Assembly: GCA_031282925.1 (NCBI GenBank)
Contig: JAITCT010000006.1
Coordinates: 1 to 5,438, forward strand
Length of the DNA stretch: 5,438 nt
From: Dysgonamonadaceae bacterium
GTDB taxonomy: Bacteria; Bacteroidota; Bacteroidia; Bacteroidales; Azobacteroidaceae
Direction of reading: 5' to 3'
Below the pieces are notes generated by a model that made no database searches, was not told the DNA's origin, and saw only the letters and a list, made by a program, of their open reading frames with translations. A program made the translations under genes and the position numbers. Each line of letters starts with the position of its first letter. Position 1 is the stretch's first letter. Shown one piece after another: positions 1 through 5,438 of the stretch.

Positions 1-488
1 TTTGTTCCCGAATTTTTTTCGGTATACATATCCAAGGGAATGGTTTGCGAATACCGAAGGTTTTCTTCGGTATATGTTTTGTAAACGCCTTTTGAAAGGG
101 CTTCTTCATCGCCGCCGCCTGTCCAGACTTGCTGGCCTTTTTTGGCAATGATGGTGGCCGTGCCCGTATCCTGGCAGAAAGGTAAAACACCTTTGGCGGA
201 AACTTCGGCATTCCGCAACATGGTCAGAGCTACGTATTTGTCATTTTCGCCGGCCTCCGGATCAGACAGGATTTTCGCTACCTGTTTCTGATGTTCGGGA
301 CGCAGGTAAAAAGAGCAGTCATGAAAACAGGCATTCGCCAATTTTGTTAATGCTTCCGGTTCGATTTTGAGGATTTCTTTTCCTTCAAAAGAAGAAACCG
401 AAATGCCTTCACCGGTTAATTTGTAATATTCCGTATTGTCTTTTCCTAATGGAAAAGGTTCTTGATACTTGAAAGGAGGTGTTGACAT
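1..488 (-). CDS. fumA: Class I fumarate hydratase, N-terminal part (cut by window edge)
   Basis: This is the N-terminal 162 residues of an iron-sulfur class I fumarase, which interconverts fumarate and L-malate in the cytoplasm (TCA cycle, or the reductive branch to succinate in anaerobes). My translation starts [12 protein letters not shown] and contains [13 protein letters not shown], the motif [19 protein letters not shown] (residues 104-122), [24 protein letters not shown] (given in part: [13 protein letters not shown], 124-136) and [12 protein letters not shown] at the edge. Cys105 in CQDTGTA is the expected first ligand of the [4Fe-4S] cluster; the other ligands would lie beyond the window. 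Family members are about 540 residues, so roughly 70 percent is missing. The ATG at 488 is chosen because the family begins almost exactly there. It lies 34 bases after the DUF7689 stop, with an A/T-rich leader and no Shine-Dalgarno. No TAnnTTTG promoter is visible in the gap or just upstream, so read-through from the preceding cassette is possible. The symbol follows E. coli usage; fumB would be equally valid. Confidence 0.95.
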   Translation of the reverse strand, partial: MSTPPFKYQEPFPLGKDNTEYYKLTGEGISVSSFEGKEILKIEPEALTKLANACFHDCSFYLRPEHQKQVAKILSDPEAGENDKYVALTMLRNAEVSAKGVLPFCQDTGTATIIAKKGQQVWTGGGDEEALSKGVYKTYTEENLRYSQTIPLDMYTEKNSGT

Positions 489-522
489 ATTATTAAAATT
501 TATTGATTAATCCATTTGCTGT

Positions 523-996
523 TTATTCCCATTTTCGTTTCATAATGCAGGCTACTTTTCCATAATAATTCCCTTCTATCAGATAAGGATTATTATGAGA
601 TATATCGTTGGATGCACCTAACTTACTCGTCCATTTTCCATTTCGTTTTTCCCTTGCGGCATGGGTGCATTTTTGCTCTTCATCTACATATAAGGCAATT
701 TTTTCATAATCATCTTCATGTTGCCAATTTTCACAGGTTTCATACCCTTTCAGTCTGAAAGCATTCATATACGCATCAATGTACGGGCTGTTTTCTACTC
801 CTTCCGGCCACCAGTAAACAATACCATCTAATTCATAATTTGCCCCATATTGCATCCATTTATCATCATATTTATATGCCCATGCAATACAATTATATTT
901 TGATGTTGCATCACTGGTAATTTGGAAATCAGGGTCGCCGGTTAAGCCGGGGAAATTACTCACAATCGCTTTTTTCAACTCAATTTTTTCACCCAT
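523..996 (-). CDS. DUF7689-family protein, possible papain/NlpC-like fold
   Basis: A 157-residue protein that I recognise as the DUF7689 family, which has no established function. The family signature is clear: FPGLTGDPDFQITS (15-28), YNCIAWAY (34-41), YWWPEG (61-66), FRLKGYETC (80-88), YEKIALYVD (97-105), CTHAAREKRNGKWTSKLG (110-127), DISH (131-134) and YYGKVACIMKR (144-154). Cys36 in NCIAWA and His112 in THAAR have the spacing and local context of a papain-like or NlpC-like Cys-His pair, with Asp131 or His134 as a possible third residue; this is inference, not an annotated activity. There is no signal peptide or membrane segment, so it is probably cytoplasmic. The ATG at 996 lies inside the end of the preceding small gene (22-base overlap in another frame), and the next Met is residue 48, inside the conserved region, so this start is well supported. 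Its length appears complete for the family. It is the last gene of a three-gene cassette. Confidence 0.85.
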   Translation of the reverse strand: MGEKIELKKAIVSNFPGLTGDPDFQITSDATSKYNCIAWAYKYDDKWMQYGANYELDGIVYWWPEGVENSPYIDAYMNAFRLKGYETCENWQHEDDYEKIALYVDEEQKCTHAAREKRNGKWTSKLGASNDISHNNPYLIEGNYYGKVACIMKRKWE

Positions 997-1424
997 AATT
1001 TACACGCTTCTTCAATAGTTATTTCCGGTTTGTCGGAGATTTTTGTATTGTATATAATATTTAATGCCCAAACTAAAGTAGAAGGATTATCCTTAATTTC
1101 AGCAATAATAAAAGGAACCGCATTTTTTCCCATAGCGACAATTTTTTGGAAACAGGGATCTTGTATGATTTGATTGGAAAATGAATAGAACATAGTATTT
1201 TTCTTCCATTGAGCAAGATATTCTTCAAAATTATTTCGCCTGACAATGTCTGTATAAACATTTTCATTTGCCTCCCTTATATATTGCTGAGTAACAGGAT
1301 TTGAAATAATTGCATTTACATTGCTTATCGCATTGAAATCGCTATAAGCAAACACCGTTTTAGAAAATATCAATGCGCTTGACAACGTCAATGATTTAAG
1401 AGCAGACGAGGATTTTAGTTGCAT
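975..1424 (-). CDS. Small HEAT-like hypothetical protein, partner of DUF7689
   Basis: A 149-residue protein with no assigned function. Its C-terminal half, from FEEYLAQWKKNT (66-77) through DPCFQKIVAMGKNAVPFIIA (89-108), STLVWALNIIY (115-125) and a final ACKLWVKKLS, matches a family of small proteins I have often seen beside DUF7689 genes. Typical members read HPxYQxIIxMGxxxVPLILxEL, then a W/F-rich AL..ITG segment and a terminal Trp helix. The paired helices resemble a single HEAT/ARM-type repeat, which suggests protein binding. The ITG motif is degenerate here (IIYNTK). The first 30 residues contain LKSLTLSSALIFSKTVFAYS, which looks weakly like a signal peptide (basic start, hydrophobic run, VFA-Y as a cleavage-like site), but a Lys breaks the hydrophobic run. 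The ATG at 1424 overlaps the upstream stop by 10 bases, typical of translational coupling. A later start cannot be excluded, since conservation begins only near residue 66. Confidence 0.8.
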   Translation of the reverse strand: MQLKSSSALKSLTLSSALIFSKTVFAYSDFNAISNVNAIISNPVTQQYIREANENVYTDIVRRNNFEEYLAQWKKNTMFYSFSNQIIQDPCFQKIVAMGKNAVPFIIAEIKDNPSTLVWALNIIYNTKISDKPEITIEEACKLWVKKLS

Positions 1425-2167
1425 AAATTTATTGCTTTTTGTGTCAGGCTATTAAAAAATAAATTGTTTTTTATCTCTCTTAGTTTTTCCATTTTGTCTG
1501 AAATTAAATCTTTATCAAACAATAAATCGGTTAATTCCAATATATCAATGTCGAAGATATAGTCTGTTTGTTTCTCATTTACCGGAACGGTTGTTTGGTT
1601 TATATAAGAATAAATATTTGTATCCGGGATAATCGTTTTCAACTTAAATGCATACTCTACCAAAGGATAAGGAAGCCCATCGGGCTTTGCCGAAGAAATC
1701 GTAGTGGTAAAATATTCCAATGGATCACTCAAATATTCCAATGAAAAGCGATTAACAAAGCGAATAGATATTCTTTTTATTGTACTTTGATTAAGTATTT
1801 CATGAAACATTTCAATAGAATCTAAACTTTTCTGTTTGAAATTTTCCCATCCTGTGTATTTATTTTCATCCGTGTAAGTAATCGAAGTTTCTTCAATAAT
1901 TAAATTCTGTTTGTGATCTTTGGAAAAATAAGTGTATGAATTAATTTTAGTATCGGCTTTGCCTGTTACGGTTGAAATACCGGGAGTAAACGTCCGGGGC
2001 ATATCTATGTTGGCATGATAATTATCTATCCGGTTGAGATATTTTCTTTTAAGAAGAGTATCATATTTAAGGAAATCATTTAATTTGATTCCCTCTTTCT
2101 GATATTTTATCTGAAATATAGATAAAATAACAGGTGGAACATTTAAATTAGGCCATTGAGATTCCAT
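1415..2167 (-). CDS. TIGR04255-family protein of unknown function
   Basis: A 250-residue protein that fits TIGR04255, a sporadically distributed family of about 250-270 residues without a known function. Recognisable landmarks, in order, are: a start with NVPPVILSIFQIKY (9-22, the usual xxPPVxxxxxxIxF opening); ITYTDENKYTGWENFKQ (96-112), with the typical Y-x-GW-x-F segment; IKRISIRFVNRF (130-141), matching the RIGLRYINR core; FDIDILEL (205-212); and LREIKNNLFFNSLTQKAI (229-246), matching the closing LRxxKNxxFxxxxT helix. It has no signal peptide or transmembrane segment and is probably cytoplasmic. It is the first gene of the cassette. It starts at the ATG at 2167, just after a TAnnTTTG promoter and an A-rich leader (nine consecutive A on the coding strand), and its stop codon overlaps the start of the next gene. 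The gene is visibly A/T-richer than hflX, consistent with, but not proof of, horizontal acquisition. Confidence 0.85.
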   Translation of the reverse strand: MESQWPNLNVPPVILSIFQIKYQKEGIKLNDFLKYDTLLKRKYLNRIDNYHANIDMPRTFTPGISTVTGKADTKINSYTYFSKDHKQNLIIEETSITYTDENKYTGWENFKQKSLDSIEMFHEILNQSTIKRISIRFVNRFSLEYLSDPLEYFTTTISSAKPDGLPYPLVEYAFKLKTIIPDTNIYSYINQTTVPVNEKQTDYIFDIDILELTDLLFDKDLISDKMEKLREIKNNLFFNSLTQKAINLCN

Positions 2168-2189
2168 ATTTATTTTTTTTTAGAATTTA

Positions 2190-2197
2190 CAAAAGTA
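2190..2197 (-). promoter_or_regulatory. Bacteroidetes -7 promoter box for the TIGR04255 cassette
   Basis: Read on the minus strand this is TACTTTTG, a perfect match to the Bacteroidetes -7 consensus TAnnTTTG. It predicts a transcript start near 2185 and a leader of about 15-20 bases rich in A (the nine-A run is at 2181-2173), typical of leaders in this phylum that lack a Shine-Dalgarno. The -33 region is only A/T-rich, with no clear TTTG at the usual spacing, so strength is uncertain. No operator-like palindrome is seen. Confidence 0.55.
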
Positions 2198-2282
2198 CAA
2201 CAAAATTATTGAAAAAATTTATTCTTTGAATTATAGACATGAAAAATAAACAAGGCATAACAGTTAATAAAGTACCGTCCGG

Positions 2283-3491
2283 TTACTCGTCTTGATAAAG
2301 GAAATCGTTGTAAGGAAACCGCCGGACATGAATTTCACGTGTTTTTTTGTAAATCAACGATTTAAGTTCTTCTATATTTCGTTTCTCTTTGGCGGAAATA
2401 AACACGCAATTTTCGTGCAATTTATTCATCCAGGTTTGTTTCAATTCATCCAAAGAAATATTTTTCCGGGTTTTAGGCGTTAAATCGTCGGCTTCTTTTT
2501 CGATATACGAAAAGGAGTCGATTTTATTGAAGGCTATGATGACCGGTTTTACTTCTTTCGTAATTTCATTTAAGGTCTGAGCGACTACTTCAATTTGTTC
2601 TTCAAAAGCAGGATGGGAAATGTCCACTACATGTACCAACAGGTCGGCTTCGCGCACTTCGTCCAAAGTGGATTTAAACGATTCGATCAGTTCGGTCGGC
2701 AATTTACGGATAAATCCAACGGTATCGGAGAGCAGGAAGGCCAGGTTTTCGATAGTTACTTTGCGAACGGTTGTATCTAAGGTGGCAAACAATTTGTTTT
2801 CGGCAAAAACTTCCGATTTACTCAACAGGTTCATTAAGGTTGATTTCCCCACATTCGTATAGCCGATTAAGGCTACGCGCACTAATTTTCCCCGATTTTT
2901 CCGCTGGTTGGCTTTTTGTTTGTCAATCTCTTTCAGGTCTTCTTTCAACTTGGATATTTTATTCAGGATAATCCGGCGGTCGGTTTCCAACTGGGTTTCG
3001 CCGGGGCCGCGCATCCGGAATCCCCCGCTACCGCCTCCGCTTTGCCGTTCAAGGTGCGTCCAAAGACGTTTCAGGCGGGGAAGCATATAGTTGTATTGTG
3101 CAAGTTCGACTTGCGTTTTGGCGTGAGCCGTCTGCGCACGCGCGGCAAAAATATCGAGAATCAGGCTTGTGCGATCCATAATTCTCACTTTCAGAATTGC
3201 TTCCAGGTTTCGTAATTGTTTAGGACTCAATTCGTCGTCAAAAATTACCAAACCGATTTCATTGTCTTCATTTTCGGTGAATTTCCTGATTTCGTCCAGT
3301 TTGCCTGCGCCGACAAAAGTAACGGAATGTGGTTTCTCCAACCGTTGCGTAAAACGTTTGACGGCCTGAATACCGGCCGTACCGGCCAAAAAATCCAGTT
3401 CGTCCAGATATTCCTTTACTTTTTCTTCGCTTTGTTCGGGGGTAATTACACCGACTAAAACGGCTTTTTCGCTTTCGACAGATTCTTTCAT
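2283..3491 (-). CDS. hflX: GTPase HflX, ribosome-splitting factor
   Basis: A complete 402-residue HflX of the Obg-HflX translational GTPase superfamily. In studied bacteria HflX binds the 50S subunit and splits stalled 70S ribosomes, especially under heat or antibiotic stress. The N-terminal HflX domain spans about 10-112 and includes VTFVGAGKLDEI (57-68) and VIFDDELSPKQLRNLE (82-97). The middle region has TQVELAQYNYMLPRL (126-140), a glycine-rich RQSGGGSGGFRMRGPGETQL stretch from 149 (hallmark GGxGxxxxRGPGExQLExDRR) and a Lys/Glu-rich helical hairpin (174-200). The G domain carries G1 GYTNVGKST (210-218), the switch I Thr in LDTTVRK (238-244), G3 DTVGF (256-260), G4 NKID (322-325) and G5 SAK (366-368). 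All nucleotide-binding motifs are intact. The ATG at 3491 lies about 20 bases after a good promoter and just before the conserved domain. The gene appears monocistronic; no intrinsic terminator is obvious after its stop. Confidence 0.97.
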   Translation of the reverse strand: MKESVESEKAVLVGVITPEQSEEKVKEYLDELDFLAGTAGIQAVKRFTQRLEKPHSVTFVGAGKLDEIRKFTENEDNEIGLVIFDDELSPKQLRNLEAILKVRIMDRTSLILDIFAARAQTAHAKTQVELAQYNYMLPRLKRLWTHLERQSGGGSGGFRMRGPGETQLETDRRIILNKISKLKEDLKEIDKQKANQRKNRGKLVRVALIGYTNVGKSTLMNLLSKSEVFAENKLFATLDTTVRKVTIENLAFLLSDTVGFIRKLPTELIESFKSTLDEVREADLLVHVVDISHPAFEEQIEVVAQTLNEITKEVKPVIIAFNKIDSFSYIEKEADDLTPKTRKNISLDELKQTWMNKLHENCVFISAKEKRNIEELKSLIYKKTREIHVRRFPYNDFLYQDE

Positions 3492-3516
3492 TAACTGATA
3501 TTGAAAATAATGCCGG

Positions 3517-3549
3517 CAAAGGTAAATATTTCAAGGGAATATCTGCAAC
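3517..3549 (-). promoter_or_regulatory. Bacteroidetes-type promoter of hflX
   Basis: On the minus strand the -7 box is TACCTTTG (3524-3517), a full match to TAnnTTTG. Upstream of it, separated by 21 bases, is GTTG (3549-3546), an acceptable -33 element (consensus TTTG). The predicted transcript starts near 3512, giving a leader of about 20 bases before the hflX ATG at 3491. The leader is A/T-rich and has no Shine-Dalgarno. Confidence 0.65.
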
Positions 3550-3563
3550 TTTCTTCCATAATA

Positions 3564-3652
3564 TTGCCGGATTGCTTCGCTTCGCGGCTTGCAATGACGA
3601 GTGCGGTAATTCCCCGGTTGGTGCGAGGCACAGTTTCGCTCCAACCGGTGGT
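3564..3652. repeat. Intergenic palindromic element resembling a dispersed repeat
   Basis: The 175-base gap between the LRR gene and hflX holds two palindromic parts. The first, about 3564-3600, reads CGGATTGCTTCGCTTCGCGG followed by CTTGCAATGACGAG. ATTGC (3571-3575) pairs with GCAAT (3591-3595), and the wording closely resembles the GATTGCTTCGC...GCAATGACG repeats scattered between genes in many bacterial genomes. The second is an inverted repeat: CCGGTTGGTGCGA (3614-3626) and TCGCTCCAACCGG (3636-3648) pair at 12 of 13 positions around a 9-base loop. Neither strand has a T-run after the hairpin, so it is not a standard intrinsic terminator, although it could still slow polymerase after the LRR gene or protect the mRNA end. 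Copy number in the genome cannot be seen here. Confidence 0.5.
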
Positions 3653-3666
3653 AATTTACAGTTGCT

Positions 3667-5438
3667 TTATTTAACTCGCTTAAAGTAAAGAACAGGATTA
3701 GCCGGCACCATCTCTCGACTTGTTATTGTATTAGCGGTCAGTTCCGAAATAACAAGTCCCAGATAGGTATTCGCCGTTGTACGTATATATACGACTCCGG
3801 CTGTTTCATCAAACCAAAAATTACTGACTGTCCTTTCTACAAAACCGTTATTATAACGGCAATTTAAACTTATGGTTTGATATCCTTCCGGCGAAGCGGT
3901 AACCGTTTTCCAAAAACCGAAAATTTCGGGATTGGGAATATCCTGAAGATTCTCATCGCATTCAACCCATTCTCCAAGCAGGCTGTCGGCAAAAGTGGGA
4001 CGACCGTCAAGGTTGTCTTCCAAAACCCGGATAAGGCAACTGTCCTTAAATATTCCGTTATGAGTTGTTGCGACTATGGCGGCCGTACCCGGAGATTTGA
4101 ATCTCACCGTTCCGTTATTTACTTCCGCAACATTTATGTTTTTGGTATGCCATTCCACGCTCTGTACCGCATCATACGGCAGCAGGTATGCATTCAGTTT
4201 AAGGGCTGTATTGCCTCTGGCAGTAACCGAATGTTTGTCGAGCCGGATTCCTGCAGGATAAGTGCCAATGTTCTTAAAGTTTTTCCATACGGGCGCGTTC
4301 CTGTATGCCTCTACACTGCCGTAAGGGACGCAAAGTGAAGCTTTGGTTAAATCGCTTACGGCAAATGCAGCGGAATGCATAGCCGGGGGAGTTGTGCCAT
4401 TACACTCTATAACCTTCAGATTGCTAAAATCTGTAAAAGCACATTCGCCGATGGAATCAAGACTTGCAGGAAGACTGACTGTTTCCAGATTTGGGCAACC
4501 CCGAAAAGCCGACGAGCCAATAGATTTAATCCCTTCGCAAAGCTTGACTGAGGTTAATGCATTACAGAATGCAAATGTTCCTCCTTCTATGACTTTCACA
4601 CTTCCCGGAACAGTTATCGATATTAAACCCGAACTTTGAAAAGCATTTGCCTCAAGCTTTGTAACGCTGTTGAGAATAGTTACCGAAGTTAACTTCGTTT
4701 TATAGAAAGCATATTCGCCGATGGATGTTACGCTGTTGGGAATATTAATGGAAGTTATCCCTGAGGCGTTGAAAGCATTTTTGCCAATGGCGGTTGCGCC
4801 GTTAGGGATATTGACGGACGGCAAACTGCTGCAACCGTAAAACATCCCTTCAGTAACTGCATTAATTCTGCCCTGAAATGTGATTGACTTCAAATTTTTA
4901 CAGTTATAAAAGGATTGCTTTCCGAAATTAACATTATTATTAACTATAACAGTTTCAAGCGTCGAATAGGAAAATATGTCGTCTCCCAAAGTGTAGTTAT
5001 CCGGAATTGTAACTGATTTTAATGGGCATCTGCTAAAAACTGATTTTCCAAAGGAAATGCCTGGCTTAAAGTCAATAGATTCAATTCCCGATCCACTAAA
5101 TGCTTCATCGCCTACGGTAGAGTTGGCAGTGATATTGAAATATTTTAGATTGTTACAGTCCGCAAATGCACGGCTGCCTATACTTAAAGCGGCTTCGCTT
5201 ATTTTGTAATTTCCGGTGAGATCATATACATTAAATTCATGCAGGTTACTGCAACCTTCAAATGCATGATTGCCTATACTTTTAACTTTGTCGGAACACT
5301 CAAAGAGCGGCAGTTGACCGCAACCTTTAAATGCACCTTCTCCTATGGACTGTAAAGACCATGGCATGACAGCTTCCTGCAAATATCCTAATCCGGCAAA
5401 CCACCAGCTGCCTACGTGAGTGATACCTTCATCAACTG
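3667..5438 (-). CDS. BspA-like leucine-rich-repeat surface protein, C-terminal part (N-terminus outside window)
   Basis: The reading frame stays open to the window edge (VDEGITHVGSWWFAGLGYLQ...), so the gene continues upstream; 589 residues are visible. Visible residues 1 to about 365 are BspA/LRR_5-type repeats with the pattern SIGxxAFxGCxxLxxVxIPxSV, closed by the usual cap LCVPYGSVEAYRNAPVWKNF (near 368-387). Residues about 396-473 form a bacterial Ig-like Big_2 domain: GIRLDKHSV, LNAYLLPYDAVQSVEW, VAEVNNGTVRF and PGTAAIVATT. The last about 107 residues, from LLGEWVE to a final YFKRVK, look beta-rich and lipocalin-like. Proteins of this type are usually secreted or surface-anchored and bind host or matrix proteins; the signal peptide would be in the missing part. 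I see no type IX secretion C-terminal sorting domain. A TTG or ATG near 5382-5367 would be a false start, because repeat sequence continues upstream. No other gene accompanies it here. Confidence 0.9.
   Translation of the reverse strand, partial: VDEGITHVGSWWFAGLGYLQEAVMPWSLQSIGEGAFKGCGQLPLFECSDKVKSIGNHAFEGCSNLHEFNVYDLTGNYKISEAALSIGSRAFADCNNLKYFNITANSTVGDEAFSGSGIESIDFKPGISFGKSVFSRCPLKSVTIPDNYTLGDDIFSYSTLETVIVNNNVNFGKQSFYNCKNLKSITFQGRINAVTEGMFYGCSSLPSVNIPNGATAIGKNAFNASGITSINIPNSVTSIGEYAFYKTKLTSVTILNSVTKLEANAFQSSGLISITVPGSVKVIEGGTFAFCNALTSVKLCEGIKSIGSSAFRGCPNLETVSLPASLDSIGECAFTDFSNLKVIECNGTTPPAMHSAAFAVSDLTKASLCVPYGSVEAYRNAPVWKNFKNIGTYPAGIRLDKHSVTARGNTALKLNAYLLPYDAVQSVEWHTKNINVAEVNNGTVRFKSPGTAAIVATTHNGIFKDSCLIRVLEDNLDGRPTFADSLLGEWVECDENLQDIPNPEIFGFWKTVTASPEGYQTISLNCRYNNGFVERTVSNFWFDETAGVVYIRTTANTYLGLVISELTANTITSREMVPANPVLYFKRVK
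4348..5438 (-). repeat. Array of about 15 BspA-type LRR_5 repeats
   Basis: The coding repeats have a period of 21-23 codons, with one longer 32-residue unit holding VYDLTGNYKISEAAL (coding bases near 5231-5187). Units are recognised by the I/V/L/F-G-x-x-x-F core, for example SIGEGAF, SIGNHAF, SIGSRAF, TVGDEAF, SFGKSVF, TLGDDIF, NFGKQSF, AIGKNAF, SIGEYAF, SIGSSAF and SIGECAF. A partial unit (HVGSWWF) runs off the window edge and a degenerate one (AMHSAAF) precedes the cap. At DNA level the units are diverged; only short shared stretches remain, such as ATTCGCCGATGGA near 4444 and 4712. Confidence 0.85.

Larger units (their letters stand above)
523..2197 (-). other. Predicted operon: TIGR04255 + HEAT-like + DUF7689 cassette
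   Basis: The three genes run head to tail with overlaps of 10 bases (1415-1424) and 22 bases (975-996). A TAnnTTTG box lies directly in front of the first gene, and no promoter-like TAnnTTTG box is seen between the genes. Overlaps of this kind usually mean one mRNA and coupled translation, and often interacting products. The cassette fills the whole interval between hflX and the fumarase gene, and no transposase, integrase or flanking repeat is visible. Co-function of the three is inferred from the layout and from recalled co-occurrence elsewhere. Confidence 0.75.

Noticed and set aside
471..490. Plus-strand AAAGGAGGTG followed by TTGACAT, resembling a strong ribosome binding site and a -35 box.
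   Set aside because: It is the complement of the fumarase start codons (Met-Ser-Thr-Pro-Pro-Phe-Lys). No plus-strand gene follows, and Bacteroidetes use neither element in this form.
2220..2282. Possible intrinsic terminator for hflX (small palindromes such as ATTC-AAA-GAAT before a T-run on the minus strand, and ACCG-GA-CGGT near the stop).
   Set aside because: The stems are only 4 base pairs with little G/C, too weak to call.
2916..3215. Plus-strand 99-codon open frame opposite hflX.
   Set aside because: It is antisense to the glycine-rich and middle region of HflX, which is strongly conserved; there is no promoter or motif.
3268..3594. Minus-strand 108-codon open frame overlapping the hflX start and promoter.
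   Set aside because: It is a different frame over the hflX coding sequence, with Arg/Lys-rich low-complexity translation and no family resemblance. It is a shadow of hflX.
3614..3648. Hairpin read as an intrinsic terminator of the LRR gene.
   Set aside because: The stem is strong but no T-run follows it on the minus strand, and the adjacent palindrome suggests a repeat element instead.
3877..4338. Plus-strand 153-codon open frame opposite the LRR gene.
   Set aside because: It lies antisense to clear Big_2 and C-terminal domain coding sequence and its translation shows no recognisable motif.

Overview
The window looks like a chromosomal segment of a member of the Bacteroidetes, probably order Bacteroidales. 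Four things point there: the class I fumarase N-terminus resembles the Bacteroides-type enzyme; two upstream regions carry the Bacteroidetes -7 promoter motif TAnnTTTG; start codons are preceded by A/T-rich leaders without a Shine-Dalgarno sequence; and there is a BspA-like leucine-rich-repeat surface protein. The genus cannot be fixed from this sequence alone. All six genes lie on the minus strand, so transcription runs from high to low coordinates. There are no RNA genes, CRISPR arrays, transposases or integrases, and no gap without a gene is longer than 175 bases.

Layout in the direction of transcription: (1) 5438-3667, the C-terminal part of a large BspA-type LRR protein, with a Big_2 Ig-like domain and a C-terminal beta-rich, lipocalin-like domain; its N-terminus lies beyond the window. 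(2) 3666-3492, an intergenic region with a palindromic, dispersed-repeat-like element and a good promoter for hflX. (3) 3491-2283, a complete hflX, the ribosome-splitting GTPase. (4) 2282-2168, a gap with a TAnnTTTG promoter. (5) 2167-523, three overlapping genes: a TIGR04255-family protein (250 aa), a small HEAT-like protein (149 aa) and a DUF7689-family protein (157 aa). (6) 488-1, the N-terminal 162 residues of a class I [4Fe-4S] fumarate hydratase, cut by the window edge.

The outer genes are ordinary metabolism, translation and surface functions. The part to look at is the three-gene cassette. Its genes overlap by 10 and 22 bases, so they are very likely co-transcribed and translationally coupled. 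It has its own promoter, is visibly richer in A+T than its neighbours, and sits between two housekeeping genes. All three families lack an established function. From memory of other genomes, the HEAT-like and DUF7689 genes tend to occur together, which suggests one functional module. The DUF7689 protein has conserved Cys and His motifs that could form a papain/NlpC-like active site. A role in defence, conflict or proteolysis is a hypothesis only.
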